A stretch of 64,000 nucleotides of DNA from Pseudoduganella buxea (GCF_009720835.1 NZ_WNKZ01000009.1:39883-103882), one strand, 5' to 3'. Shown: positions 35,649 to 44,409, counted from the stretch's first letter. Numbers and translations are program-made. Notes: generated from the sequence alone by a model not told the origin.

Positions 35649-38168
35649 TCAGGCGACTTTGATGGGAATGCGTTTGCGTTCTTCGATCGTGGCCGGACGG
35701 ATCTGGCCCCGCTCTTCCATGAAGACGACGTTGTCGTCCTTGGCATCGCTGTTGACAAAGGTGCGGAAGCGCGCGCGCGTCTCCGGATTGTTGACAGCTT
35801 CCTTCCACTCGCAGGCGTAGGTATCGACGACTCTCTGCATGTCCGCTTCCAGTTCGGCGTTGACACCCAGCTTGTCCTCGATGACGACCTGCTTCAGGTA
35901 ATCCAGGCCGCCTTCCAGGTTCTCGCGCCACGTGCTGGTGCGCTGCAGGCGGTCGGCCGTGCGGCTGTAGAACATCAGGAAGCGGTCGATGTAGGCGATC
36001 ATCGTGGCCTTGTCCAGGTCCGATGCGAGCAGCTCGGCGTGGCGCGGCTTCATGCCGCCGTTGCCGCACACGTAGAGGTTCCAGCCTTTTTCGGTGGCGA
36101 TGATGCCGACGTCCTTGCCCTGCGCCTCGGCGCACTCGCGGGTGCAGCCGGACACGCCGAACTTGATCTTGTGCGGTGTGCGCAGGCCCTTGTAGCGGTT
36201 CTCCAGCTCGATGGCCAGGCCCACGCTGTCGTCCACGCCATAGCGGCACCAGGTCGAGCCGACACAGGATTTCACCGTGCGCAGCGACTTGCCGTAGGCG
36301 TGGCCCGTCTCGAAGCCGGCATCGATCAGCTCTTCCCAGATCGACGGCAGCTGCTCGACACGGGCGCCGAACAGGTCGACGCGCTGGCCGCCCGTGATCT
36401 TGGTGTAAAGGCCGTATTTCTTTGCCACCTGGCCGACGGCGATCAGGCCGTCCGGCGTGACTTCACCGCCCGGCATGCGCGGCACGACGGAATAGGTGCC
36501 GTCCTTCTGGATATTGCCCAGGAAGTAGTCGTTCGAATCCTGCAGGCCCGCGTGCTCCTTCTTCAACACGAAGTCGTTCCAGCAGGTGGCGAAGATGTTC
36601 GCCGCCAGCGGCTTGCAAACGTCGCAACCGAGGCCCTTGCCGTGGCGCGCCAGCAGGTCGTCGAAGGACTTGATCTGGCCTACCTTCACCAGGTGGAACA
36701 GCTCCTGGCGCGAATGGGCGAAGTGTTCGCAGACATGGTTGTTGACGTCCATGCCCAGCTTCTTCATTTCCGCCTTCATGATCTGCGTCACCAGCGGCAC
36801 GCAACCGCCGCACGCGGTGCCGGCGCCGGTGCACTTCTTCAGCGCGCCGATCGACGTGGCGCCGCCGCCGACGGCCGCGCACAGCGTGCCTTTCGAGACG
36901 TCGTTGCATGAGCAGATCTGGGCGCCGTCCGGCAGCGCGTCCACGCCCAGACCGACCTTGGCCTTGCCGTCCGACTGCGGCAGGATCAGGAACTCGGGCG
37001 AGGCCGGCAGCTCCATCCGGTTCAGCATCATCTGCAGCAGGGTGCCGTATTCGGAGGCGTCGCCCACCATCACGCCGCCCAGCAGGTACTTGCCGCAGCT
37101 GGAGACGACCAGCTTCTTGTAGACCTGCTTGCGCTCGTCCGTGAACTGGTAGCTGATGCTGCCCTCTTCCTTGCCGTGCGGGTCGCCCAGGCTGGCCACG
37201 TCCACGCCCATCAGTTTCAACTTCGTGCTCATGTCGGCGCCCGTGAATTCGGCGTCCTGGCCCAGCAGGTGTTTGGCGGTGACGCGGGCCATGTCGTAGC
37301 CCGGGGCGACCAGGCCGAAGACCTGGCCGTTCCACAGCGCGCATTCGCCGATGGCATACACGTCCGGGTCGGAGGTGAGGCAGTGGTTGTCGATGGCGAT
37401 GCCGCCGCGCGGGCCGACGGCGAGGCCCGCTTCACGGGCAAGCTGGTCGCGCGGACGGATACCGGCCGAGAACACGATCATGTCGACGTCCAGGTGGCTG
37501 CCGTCGGCGAATTCCATCCGGTGCGCGCCCTGTTCGCCGTCGACGATCTGCAAGGTGTTCTTGCCGGTATGGACCGTCACGCCCAACTGCTCGATCTTGT
37601 TGCGCAGCACGCGCCCGCCGCCGTCGTCGACCTGCACCGCCATCAGGCGCGGCGAGAATTCGACGACGTGGGTTTCCAGGTTCATGTCGCGCAGCGCCTT
37701 GGCGCATTCCAGGCCCAGCAGGCCACCGCCGATGACGACACCCGTCTTGACGCGGTTGCCCGCTTCCAGCATGGCTTCCAGGTCCTCGATGGTGCGGTAG
37801 ACGAAGCAGTCCTTGCGGTCCTTGCCCGGCAGCGGCGGTACGAAGGGGAAGGAGCCGGTGGCCAGCACCAGCTTGTCGTAGGCCAGCACGTCGCCCGTGC
37901 TGGCGGTGACGGTCTTGTTCTGCAGGTCGATCGCCGTGGCCCGGGCGTTCAGGCGCAGCACGATATCGTCACGCTCGAAGAAGCCCGGCTTGACCAGCGA
38001 CAGGTCATCGGCGCTCTTCCCGGCGAAGAATTCGGACAGGTGCACGCGGTCGTAGGCGGGGCGCGGCTCCTCGCACAGCACGGTGACGTGCGCACCGGAG
38101 TTCTGTTCCGCCAGCACTTCGAGGAATTTGTGGCCCACCATGCCGTGGCCGATAACGACGATCTTCAT
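35649..38168 (-). CDS. nirB: Nitrite reductase (NADH) large subunit
   Basis: An 839-residue assimilatory nitrite reductase that makes ammonium from nitrite with NADH. Order of parts: FAD/NAD sites (VVIGHGMVGHKFLE; VVIGGGLLGLECAKAL), a BFD-type [2Fe-2S] domain with CSCNDVSKGTLC and GTACGGCV, a ferredoxin-like half domain, and the siroheme/[4Fe-4S] site with GSTWCRYG, SGCTRECAEAQGKD and YVCGNGG. The length is normal. The longer open frame upstream of ATG 38168 overlaps the transporter gene and is not coding. It is the second gene after the controlled leader. Confidence 0.95.
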   Translation of the reverse strand: MKIVVIGHGMVGHKFLEVLAEQNSGAHVTVLCEEPRPAYDRVHLSEFFAGKSADDLSLVKPGFFERDDIVLRLNARATAIDLQNKTVTASTGDVLAYDKLVLATGSFPFVPPLPGKDRKDCFVYRTIEDLEAMLEAGNRVKTGVVIGGGLLGLECAKALRDMNLETHVVEFSPRLMAVQVDDGGGRVLRNKIEQLGVTVHTGKNTLQIVDGEQGAHRMEFADGSHLDVDMIVFSAGIRPRDQLAREAGLAVGPRGGIAIDNHCLTSDPDVYAIGECALWNGQVFGLVAPGYDMARVTAKHLLGQDAEFTGADMSTKLKLMGVDVASLGDPHGKEEGSISYQFTDERKQVYKKLVVSSCGKYLLGGVMVGDASEYGTLLQMMLNRMELPASPEFLILPQSDGKAKVGLGVDALPDGAQICSCNDVSKGTLCAAVGGGATSIGALKKCTGAGTACGGCVPLVTQIMKAEMKKLGMDVNNHVCEHFAHSRQELFHLVKVGQIKSFDDLLARHGKGLGCDVCKPLAANIFATCWNDFVLKKEHAGLQDSNDYFLGNIQKDGTYSVVPRMPGGEVTPDGLIAVGQVAKKYGLYTKITGGQRVDLFGARVEQLPSIWEELIDAGFETGHAYGKSLRTVKSCVGSTWCRYGVDDSVGLAIELENRYKGLRTPHKIKFGVSGCTRECAEAQGKDVGIIATEKGWNLYVCGNGGMKPRHAELLASDLDKATMIAYIDRFLMFYSRTADRLQRTSTWRENLEGGLDYLKQVVIEDKLGVNAELEADMQRVVDTYACEWKEAVNNPETRARFRTFVNSDAKDDNVVFMEERGQIRPATIEERKRIPIKVA

Positions 38169-38203
38169 ATCAGTACTCCCTAAACATTCGAACTCAGGAC
38201 AAC

Positions 38204-39505
38204 TCAGGCGGCGGCGCGGGCCAGCGCATGTTCTGCATTGGTGGAGGCAGAGAAGCGCAGGGCGATGGCGCACAGGGCCGATGCCGTCACGAAGATCCCC
38301 AGGATCACCAGCGTCTGCTGGGTGCTGCCCACGCCCTTCATCAGGAAACCGGCGGCGACGGCGCCCACGTTGCCGCCGGCGCCGATGATGCCGGTCACGC
38401 CACCCAGGGCACGCTTGTCGATGAACGGCACCAGCGCGTAGGTGGCGCCGCAGGCCATGTGGGTGCACATGCCGAAGGCCAGCATGGCGAAGATGGCCAG
38501 GCCCACGCTGTCGGCGTTGGCGAACCAGATCAGGCCCGCGCCTTCGCCCAGCATCAGCACGAACAGCAGGGTGACGCGGCTGTTCAAGCTGCCGCGCAGG
38601 GCCGCCTTGTCGGAGATGTAGCCGCCCAGGGCACGGGCGAACAGGGCCAGCAGGCCAAAGCTGCCGGCGGCCATGCCCGCTTCCTTCAGCGACAGCTTGA
38701 AGGTATCGACGTAGTAGACGGCGGCCACGTTGTGGATGAACAGCTCGACGCCGAAGCAGGCACCGTAGGTGACGAACAACAGCCAGACGCGGTAGTTCGA
38801 CGCGGCGAGCTTGAAACTGTCCCAGCCGCCTTTCTTGCCGCCTTCGATCTCGATGCCGGCCGCGCGCAGCTCGGCGTAGTTCCCTTGCGGGCAATCCTGC
38901 GTGAAGCGCCAGTACATCAGGCCGACGATCACCATCAGCACACCCGGCACGATCAGGGCCAGGCGCCAGCCGAAGGCCTGGTCCACGCCCAGCATGACAA
39001 TCGCCGCCAGGATCAGCGGCATGGTGGCCTGCGTGACGCCGCCGCCGGCATTGCCCCAGCCGGCCGTGGCCGCGTTGGCGGTGCCGACCACGCGGGGCGC
39101 GAACATCACCGACGTGTGGTACTGGGTGACGACGAAGCTGGCGCCGATGGCACCGATCAGGGTGCGGAAGAACAGGAAGCCTTCGTAGCTCTGCGCGCTG
39201 GCCACGCCGAAGACGGGAATGGCGCCCAGCAGCAACAGGCCCGTGTGGGTCTTGCGGGGACCGTAGCGGTCGCACATGGGGCCCACCAGCATGCGCACGG
39301 CGATGGTGATGGTGACGGCGGCGATGTTGATATTGGCGATCTGCGCCACCGTCAGGCCGAACTGGCCTTTGATGACCGGCATCAAGGGGGCGCAGGCGAA
39401 CCACGCGAAGAAGCAGACGAAGAACGCCATCCACGCCATATGGAAGGCGCGCATCTGCGGCGTGTCGAACGAGAAGAGTTTGATGCTTTGTGCTTTGCTG
39501 GTCAT
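38204..39505 (-). CDS. Nitrate/nitrite transporter (MFS, NarK/NasA type)
   Basis: A 433-residue major facilitator with 12 spans. The nitrate-porter features are FACAPLMPVIKGQFGLT in the first segment, RMLVGPMCDRYGPRKTH in loop 2-3, and the glycine-rich nitrate signature GWGNAGGGVTQATMP (span 5) with a second at GIIGAGGNVGAVAAGFLMKG. It imports nitrate (and probably exchanges nitrite). It is the first gene of the operon, directly behind the terminator/antiterminator leader, so its synthesis depends on antitermination. Confidence 0.92.
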   Translation of the reverse strand: MTSKAQSIKLFSFDTPQMRAFHMAWMAFFVCFFAWFACAPLMPVIKGQFGLTVAQIANINIAAVTITIAVRMLVGPMCDRYGPRKTHTGLLLLGAIPVFGVASAQSYEGFLFFRTLIGAIGASFVVTQYHTSVMFAPRVVGTANAATAGWGNAGGGVTQATMPLILAAIVMLGVDQAFGWRLALIVPGVLMVIVGLMYWRFTQDCPQGNYAELRAAGIEIEGGKKGGWDSFKLAASNYRVWLLFVTYGACFGVELFIHNVAAVYYVDTFKLSLKEAGMAAGSFGLLALFARALGGYISDKAALRGSLNSRVTLLFVLMLGEGAGLIWFANADSVGLAIFAMLAFGMCTHMACGATYALVPFIDKRALGGVTGIIGAGGNVGAVAAGFLMKGVGSTQQTLVILGIFVTASALCAIALRFSASTNAEHALARAAA

Positions 39506-39530
39506 TTTCGCACCCCGTTATTATTTGAAG

Positions 39531-39587
39531 AAAAAAAAGGCGCCCGTGCAGTCCCGCTCGCAAGTGAGCGGTGACCGCACGGACGCC
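39531..39587 (-). terminator. Conditional intrinsic terminator in the nitrate operon leader
   Basis: Read on the minus strand, GGCGTCCGTGC pairs with GCACGGGCGCC (one G-U pair), with further pairing inside (CGCTC/GAGCG), and eight U follow (39531-39538). It sits 26 bases before the transporter start codon. Its 5' arm overlaps the second ANTAR hairpin (39577-39600), so the two structures exclude each other. This is the arrangement known for NasR/NasT-controlled leaders. Confidence 0.88.
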
Positions 39588-39620
39588 GTTGTCCTGGTGC
39601 CGGGTCCGTCGTTGGACCGG
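39577..39620 (-). ncRNA. ANTAR-type two-hairpin antiterminator RNA (NasT target)
   Basis: On the minus-strand transcript two hairpins follow each other. P1: GGTCC, hexaloop AACGAC, GGACC (39603-39618, with extra CC/GG pairs outside). P2: GCAC-CA-GGAC, hexaloop AACGGC, GTCC-GTGC (39577-39600). Both loops have A at position 1 and G at position 4, the hallmark of ANTAR protein targets. P2 shares its 3' arm with the terminator stem. The gene for an ANTAR protein, nasT, is 1.4 kb upstream. Confidence 0.85.
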
Positions 39621-39667
39621 CTGTGCAAATAATCTGGAGGATCGCCTTTGACCCCTTGCCTCCTACG

Positions 39668-39684
39668 TTGCAAGAGGCGTGCCA
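39668..39684 (-). promoter_or_regulatory. Sigma-54 promoter of the nitrate assimilation operon
   Basis: TGGCAC-N5-TTGCAA on the minus strand matches the -24/-12 consensus at every conserved position. Transcription should start near 39658, giving a leader of about 150 bases that contains both ANTAR hairpins and the terminator. Confidence 0.88.
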
Positions 39685-39768
39685 GCCGATTTCAAGGGGC
39701 CGGCACGGGCAGCGGGATCAAGGTGGGGTGGAAAAGCGGTGGAAAACGGGTCGGTTGCCTGTTCCCGG

Positions 39769-39804
39769 TGCATGGTTGCGGTGCACCCGCCCAAGTATGG
39801 TGCA
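39769..39804. promoter_or_regulatory. Tandem NtrC-type boxes upstream of the sigma-54 promoter
   Basis: Two 17-bp sites can be read: TGCATGGTTGCGGTGCA (39769-39785) and CGCCCAAGTATGGTGCA (39788-39804), compared with the NtrC consensus form TGCACC-N5-GGTGCA. Each has one near-perfect half-site. Their centres lie about 119 and 138 bases upstream of the predicted start, the distance range of known NtrC enhancers. Confidence 0.6.
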
Positions 39805-39812
39805 CTGCAGCG

Positions 39813-40946
39813 TTAACGCAGCTGGAAGGGGAAGGAGGTGGCGTAGCGCTCGGGATCGGTGCCGTCCCACACGCGGCCGTCGACCAGGGTCGAGCTGCGC
39901 GTGGCCTGTGCCGGCACGGCCACGCCGGCCAGTTCGGCCGCCTCGCCGTACAGCTGCATGCGCGTGACGGCGCGCGCCGTGCGCTCGTAGTCGGGCTGGC
40001 CCTTCAACAGGCCCCAGCGGTGGAACTGGGTCATGAACCACATGCCGTCGGACAGGTAGGGATAGTTGGCCGCGCCGTCCTGGTGGAAGCACATCGGGTG
40101 GCTGTCCTGCCACTGGCGGCCCATGCCGTCGTCGTAGCGGCCCAGGATGCGCGGCAGGATGGCCGCCTTGTCCGTATTGACATAGGCCTGGCCGGCGATG
40201 ATCTCGGCCATCGCGCGCCGGTTCTCGTCGCTGGCGTCGATCCAGCGGCCCGCTTCCAGCACGGCGGCAATCAAGGCGCGGCAGGCGTTCGGGTGGGCGT
40301 CGACAAAGGCGGCCGAGGCGCCCAGCACCTTTTCCGGATGGTCGGGCCAGATCTGCTGGCTGGTGGCGACGGTGACGCCGATGCCGTCCATGACGGCGCG
40401 GTGCCCCCACGGCTCGCCCGCGCAGAAGCCGTCCATATGCCCTTCGGCCAGGTTGTAGACCATCTGCGCCGGCGGCACCGTGATGGCGCGGGCGCCCCGC
40501 AGCGGGTCGATGCCTTGCGCGGCCAGCCAGTAATACAGCCACATCGCGTGCGTGCCGGTCGGGAAGGTCTGGGCGAAGACATACTGCCGGCGTTCAGCCC
40601 GCATCAGCGCGGCCAGCGACGGGCCATCGACGGCGCCAGCCTCCATCAGCCGCTTCGACAGCGTGATGGCCTGGCCGTTGCGGTTCAGGTTCATCAGCAC
40701 GGCCATGTCGTGGCACTGCGAGCCGATGCCCAGCTGGGTGCCGTAGACCATGCCGTACAGGGCGTGGGCCGCATCGAGTTCGCCCGTTACCAGCTTGTCG
40801 CGCACGCCGGCCCAGGAAGTCTCCTTGCTGAGGACAATGCGGATGCCGTGCCGCTCGTCGAAGCCCAGCACGGACGCCATCACGACGGAGGCGCAATCGG
40901 TCAGCGGGTTGAAGCCGATCCGCACGGTCTGTTTTTCAATCTGCAT
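39813..40946 (-). CDS. nasS: Nitrate sensor NasS (cytoplasmic NrtA/CmpA-like protein)
   Basis: A 377-residue protein of the NrtA/CmpA nitrate-binding family: RIGFNPLTDCASVVMASVLGFDERHG in segments, ELDAAHALYGMVYGTQLGIG, and MVYNLAEGHMDGFCAGEPWG. It has no signal peptide, unlike transport-associated NrtA, so it stays in the cytoplasm. In NasS-NasT systems NasS holds NasT inactive until nitrate binds. I chose ATG 40946 (MQIEKQTV), which has GGGGGAAAG ahead of it; the ATG seven codons earlier has no such site. It follows nasT by 33 bases. Confidence 0.9.
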   Translation of the reverse strand: MQIEKQTVRIGFNPLTDCASVVMASVLGFDERHGIRIVLSKETSWAGVRDKLVTGELDAAHALYGMVYGTQLGIGSQCHDMAVLMNLNRNGQAITLSKRLMEAGAVDGPSLAALMRAERRQYVFAQTFPTGTHAMWLYYWLAAQGIDPLRGARAITVPPAQMVYNLAEGHMDGFCAGEPWGHRAVMDGIGVTVATSQQIWPDHPEKVLGASAAFVDAHPNACRALIAAVLEAGRWIDASDENRRAMAEIIAGQAYVNTDKAAILPRILGRYDDGMGRQWQDSHPMCFHQDGAANYPYLSDGMWFMTQFHRWGLLKGQPDYERTARAVTRMQLYGEAAELAGVAVPAQATRSSTLVDGRVWDGTDPERYATSFPFQLR

Positions 40947-40962
40947 ATGCTTTCCCCCGGGG

Positions 40963-40979
40963 TGCACCAGTATTGTGCA
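40963..40979. promoter_or_regulatory. NtrC-type box between nasT and nasS
   Basis: TGCACCAGTATTGTGCA is a 17-bp near-palindrome that matches the NtrC consensus at 11 of 12 half-site positions. It lies in the short nasT-nasS gap and not next to any sigma-54 promoter I can see. It could be a distant enhancer site for the operon promoter about 1.3 kb away, or a separate control of nasS. Confidence 0.5.
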
Positions 40980-41579
40980 TCATCCCAGCAAATCCTCGAC
41001 ATCCAGTATGCGTTGGGCGATATCCGCCAGTTTCAATTTCTTGTTCATGGCCATCGTGCGCAGGCGCTGGTAGGCCTGCTCCTCGGTCATGCCGTGGCGC
41101 GACATCAGGAGGCCCTTGGCGCGGTCCACCACCTTGCGCTCGGCCAGCTTGTGCTTCGTGTCGGCCAGCTCCAGCAGCAGCTTTTCCTCCTTGCGAAAGC
41201 GCGCCAGGGCCACGTTCAGCACGGGCTTGATGCGCTCGGGCTTCAGCCCGGCCACGATATAGGCCGACACGCCCGCCTCCAGCGCGGCCTCCATCGACGA
41301 GGTCTTGTCGTCCTCGGTGAACATGACGATGGGGCGCCGCTCGTCGCGGGTGGCGATGACGATATGTTCGAGCACGTCGCGCGCATCCGATTCGGCGTCG
41401 ACGATGATCATGTCCGGCTGCAGCTGGGCGATCCGCTCGGGCAAGTGGAGATCGGCCGGCAGCGACGCCACCAGCTCATAGCCTGCTTCCAGCAGCCCCG
41501 CATGCAGTGCGCAGGCGCGCTGGGAAGCGTCGCTTTCATGGTGCGGATGGACGAGGACGATGCGGAGGTTGCGGCTCAT
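40980..41579 (-). CDS. nasT: ANTAR-domain antitermination protein NasT
   Basis: A 199-residue regulator with a receiver-like N-terminal domain (1-120; Asp61 in MIIVDAES occupies the phospho-acceptor position) and a C-terminal ANTAR RNA-binding domain (about 133-195): KHKLAERKVVDRAKGLLMSR, then MTEEQAYQRLRTMAM. The ANTAR domain binds paired hexaloop hairpins in nascent RNA and prevents termination. Exactly such hairpins precede the nitrate transporter gene. Activity is expected to be released from NasS when nitrate is present. Confidence 0.93.
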   Translation of the reverse strand: MSRNLRIVLVHPHHESDASQRACALHAGLLEAGYELVASLPADLHLPERIAQLQPDMIIVDAESDARDVLEHIVIATRDERRPIVMFTEDDKTSSMEAALEAGVSAYIVAGLKPERIKPVLNVALARFRKEEKLLLELADTKHKLAERKVVDRAKGLLMSRHGMTEEQAYQRLRTMAMNKKLKLADIAQRILDVEDLLG

Positions 41580-41663
41580 GCCCCAAAGGTGAGCAAGAAT
41601 CGCGCCAGCATGCGGTCAGACGCGTCAGGTCTGCCTGCCAGTCTCGTGGCTTGGCCCGGACTG

Positions 41664-42560
41664 CTACCCGGCACTGCGCTGCATGCCCCAGCGCCGCACG
41701 GTGACGCGTTCCAGGGTGGCAAACAGCAGGTTGTCCACGGCCAGCCCGATCAGGATGACGGCGGCCAGGCCGGCGAAGACCTTGTCCGTGTACAGCTCGT
41801 TGCGGTTCTGGAAGATATACCAGCCGAGCCCGCCCTTGCCGGACGAGGCGCCGAACACCAGTTCGGCCGCGATCAAGGTGCGCCACGCGAAGGCCCAGCC
41901 GATCTTCAGGCCCGAGACGATGGCCGGCAGCGCCGACGGCACCAGGATCTGCACGACGAAGGGCAGGCCCCGCAGGCCGTAGTTGCGGCCGGCCATGCGC
42001 AAGGTCTCCGGCACGGACTGGAAGCCGCTGTAGGTGCCCAGCGCGAGCGGCCAGAGCACGGCGTGGACGATGACGAACACGAGGCTGCCGTTGCCCAAGC
42101 CCAGCCACAACATCGCCAGCGGCAGCAGCGCAATCGCCGGCAGCGGGTTGAACATGGCGACCAGCGTCTCCAGCAGATCGCGCCCGAAGCGGTTCGACAC
42201 GGCCAGCGCCGTCAGCACGAAGGCACAGGCGATGCCGGCCACGTAGCCTTGGGCCAGCACGGCCAGCGACACGCGTACCTTGGCCAGCAGCTCGCCCGTG
42301 ACGAGGCCCTCGCCGAAGGCGCGCGCCGTCTGCAGGAAGGTCGGCAGCAGCAGGTCGTTGTCCTGCCATCGTGCCACCAGCTCCCACAGCACGGCCAGCG
42401 CCACCAGCAAGGCGCCCTTGCGCAGCCAGGCCTGGTCCCACAGCCGCGTGGCCAGCGGCAGGCACCGCGTCAGCCGGGCCGTGTCGATGGCGGGCAGCTC
42501 GTAGCCGATCTCCTGGCGGATCGGCGGCAAGGGCTGCAGCAACTGATCGGTCGTGCTCAC
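41664..42560 (-). CDS. ABC transporter permease, nitrate/sulfonate/taurine type
   Basis: A 298-residue permease with six to seven membrane spans, of the TauC/SsuC/NrtB group. The coupling loop is seen as PETLRMAGRNYGLRGLPFVVQILVPSALPAIVSGLK in segments. The N-terminal 45 residues are soluble. It overlaps the ATPase gene by 4 bases. The gene neighbourhood (TauD-like dioxygenase at the head) favours a sulfonate; closeness to nas genes alone would suggest nitrate, but those genes lie in a separate unit. Confidence 0.85.
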   Translation of the reverse strand: MSTTDQLLQPLPPIRQEIGYELPAIDTARLTRCLPLATRLWDQAWLRKGALLVALAVLWELVARWQDNDLLLPTFLQTARAFGEGLVTGELLAKVRVSLAVLAQGYVAGIACAFVLTALAVSNRFGRDLLETLVAMFNPLPAIALLPLAMLWLGLGNGSLVFVIVHAVLWPLALGTYSGFQSVPETLRMAGRNYGLRGLPFVVQILVPSALPAIVSGLKIGWAFAWRTLIAAELVFGASSGKGGLGWYIFQNRNELYTDKVFAGLAAVILIGLAVDNLLFATLERVTVRRWGMQRSAG

Positions 42561-43387
42561 AGGGCGATCCTCTCAGGCGGCGCGGTGGCCGGCGTGTCCA
42601 CGCCGAACAGCAGGTCATGGATGCGCTGGGCGGCGCCCTGGAATTCGGCGCTGCCGCCGCTGGACAAATCAAACTGGTGGCTGTTCAGCTCCGCGCGCAC
42701 GCGGCCAGGATGGGGCGACAGCAGCAGGATGCGGTTGCCCACCACCAGCGCTTCCTCGATCGAGTGGGTGACGAAGAGCAGGGTGAAGCGGGTTTCTTCC
42801 CACAGCCGCGTCAATTCTTCCTGCATGGTGCGGCGGGTCAGCGCGTCCAGCGCGGCGAAGGGCTCGTCCATCAGCAGCACACGCGGCTGCATTGCCAGCG
42901 CGCGGGCAATCGCCACGCGCTGCTTCATGCCGCCGGACAGCGTGTGCGGATAGGCGTCCTTCACGCGCGCCAGGCCGACGCGGTCGATCCAGTGCAGCGC
43001 CCTCTCCCGCGCTTGCGCGCGCGGCAGCCGGCGCGTGGCCAGCAGGGGGAACATCACGTTCTGCAGCACCGTCTTCCACGGCGGCAGCTGGTCGAATTCC
43101 TGGAACACGGCCATGCGGTCCGGCCCCGGCGCGGTAATGACCCGCCCATCGAGTTCGATGCTGCCGGCGGCCGGCGCGACGAAGCCGCCCACGGCTTTCA
43201 GCAGCGAGGACTTGCCGCAGCCGGAAGGGCCCAGCAGCACGAAGCGGTCGCCGCCGAAGACGTCGAAGCCGACGTCCTGCGTGGCGCGCACGGTGCCGCC
43301 GTTGCCGCGATATTCCAGCGTGACGTCGCGCACCCGCAGCAGGGGCTCGGGTCCGCCCGGCGTGCGCACCACCTGCAGCGGCGCCAT
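42557..43387 (-). CDS. ABC transporter ATP-binding protein, nitrate/sulfonate/taurine type
   Basis: A 276-residue ATPase of the TauB/SsuB group. Walker A GPSGCGKSSLLKAV, Q loop VFQEFDQLPPW, signature LSGGMKQRVAIARAL, Walker B VLLMDEPFAALD and switch histidine FVTHSIEEAL are all present. QEFDQLPPWKTVLQNV is typical of this subfamily. Its start lies one base after the stop of the binding-protein gene and its end overlaps the permease start. Confidence 0.92.
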   Translation of the reverse strand: MAPLQVVRTPGGPEPLLRVRDVTLEYRGNGGTVRATQDVGFDVFGGDRFVLLGPSGCGKSSLLKAVGGFVAPAAGSIELDGRVITAPGPDRMAVFQEFDQLPPWKTVLQNVMFPLLATRRLPRAQARERALHWIDRVGLARVKDAYPHTLSGGMKQRVAIARALAMQPRVLLMDEPFAALDALTRRTMQEELTRLWEETRFTLLFVTHSIEEALVVGNRILLLSPHPGRVRAELNSHQFDLSSGGSAEFQGAAQRIHDLLFGVDTPATAPPERIAL

Positions 43388-43388
43388 G

Positions 43389-44393
43389 TCAGCTGCCCTC
43401 TTTGACGAGCGGGTCGTCGAAGAAGTAGTCGCGCCACGTGCCGGCCCGGTTCCTGGCCGCGCCGACGCGGTGCATGAACTGCGCCAGCCCCAGCGTGTTC
43501 TGCGGCGCGATGCGGAACTGCACTTCGGGGTTCTTGAAGATCTTCACGAGCAGGGCCCGGTCGACCTTGCTCTTGTTGACCTTCAAATAGATGTCGGCCG
43601 CGCCTTCGGGATTCTTCGCCGCGTAGTCGGCCGCCTCGGCCAGCGCCTGCACGAAGGCGCGATACGTCTTCGGGTTCCCGGCGCGGTATTTTTCGGTGGC
43701 GTACAGCACGGTGGACGACGACGGCCCACCCTGCACGTCGTAGGATTTCAGGATCACGCGCGCGTTCGGATTCTGCGCCAGCTCCTGTTCCTGGAACGGT
43801 GGCGTGGCGAAGTGGCCGGTGATCTCGGTGCCGCCGGCAATGATGGCGCTGGCCGCATCCGGATGCGGCAGGGTCTGCGTGATCTTGTCCAGCCGGGCGA
43901 ACTCCTTCTCGCCCCACTGCTTGGCAACGGCCATCTGCAGGATACGCGCCTGCACCGACACGCCGACGGCCGGCAGGCCGATGCGGTCCTTCTCCGTGAA
44001 GTCGGCCAGGGTCTTGACCTTCGGGTTATTGGTGACGAGGTAGTACGGGAAGCTGCCCAGCGCGGCCACGCCACGCACGTTCTGGCGGCCCTTGGTGCGG
44101 TCCCACAAGGTCACCAGCGGGCCGACGCCGGCGCTGCCGATGTCGATGGCGCCCGACAGCAGTGCGTCGTTGATGGCGGCGCCGCCGGAGAGCTGCTTCC
44201 ATTCGACGTCGATGTCGACGCCGGCCTGCTTGCCGTATTTTTCGATGAGCTTTTGCTCCTGCGCGATATTGAGCAGCAGGTAGGTCACGCCATACTGTTC
44301 GGCGATGCGGATCTTGCCCTCGGCGTGGGCGTCAACGGCAAACAGGAAGGGAATGGCGGCCACCGTGGCGGCGGCGATGCGAAGTGCTTTCAT
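43389..44393 (-). CDS. ABC transporter substrate-binding protein, TauA/SsuA-like
   Basis: A 334-residue binding protein of the NMT1/SsuA type with a signal peptide (about 1-24, ending DAHAE). Landmarks: IRIAEQYGVTYLLLNIAQEQ, LSGGAAINDALLSGAIDIGSAGVGPLV and a C-terminal GTWRDYFFDD. It would capture the substrate, probably a sulfonate such as taurine, in the periplasm for the permease/ATPase pair. It follows the dioxygenase gene by 16 bases. Confidence 0.88.
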   Translation of the reverse strand: MKALRIAAATVAAIPFLFAVDAHAEGKIRIAEQYGVTYLLLNIAQEQKLIEKYGKQAGVDIDVEWKQLSGGAAINDALLSGAIDIGSAGVGPLVTLWDRTKGRQNVRGVAALGSFPYYLVTNNPKVKTLADFTEKDRIGLPAVGVSVQARILQMAVAKQWGEKEFARLDKITQTLPHPDAASAIIAGGTEITGHFATPPFQEQELAQNPNARVILKSYDVQGGPSSSTVLYATEKYRAGNPKTYRAFVQALAEAADYAAKNPEGAADIYLKVNKSKVDRALLVKIFKNPEVQFRIAPQNTLGLAQFMHRVGAARNRAGTWRDYFFDDPLVKEGS

Positions 44394-44409
44394 GTTTTTC
44401 TTATCCTGG

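Noticed and set aside
39813..40946. NrtA-type binding protein as part of a nitrate ABC transporter with the downstream-named permease/ATPase genes
   Set aside because: It has no signal peptide and sits with nasT; the ABC genes at 41.7-44.4 kb have their own exported binding protein and a TauD-like gene. NasS is the better reading.
41592..41607. Sigma-54-like TGGCGC-N5-TTGCT upstream of nasT
   Set aside because: The predicted start would fall about two bases before the nasT start codon, leaving no ribosome-binding site. A chance match is more likely.
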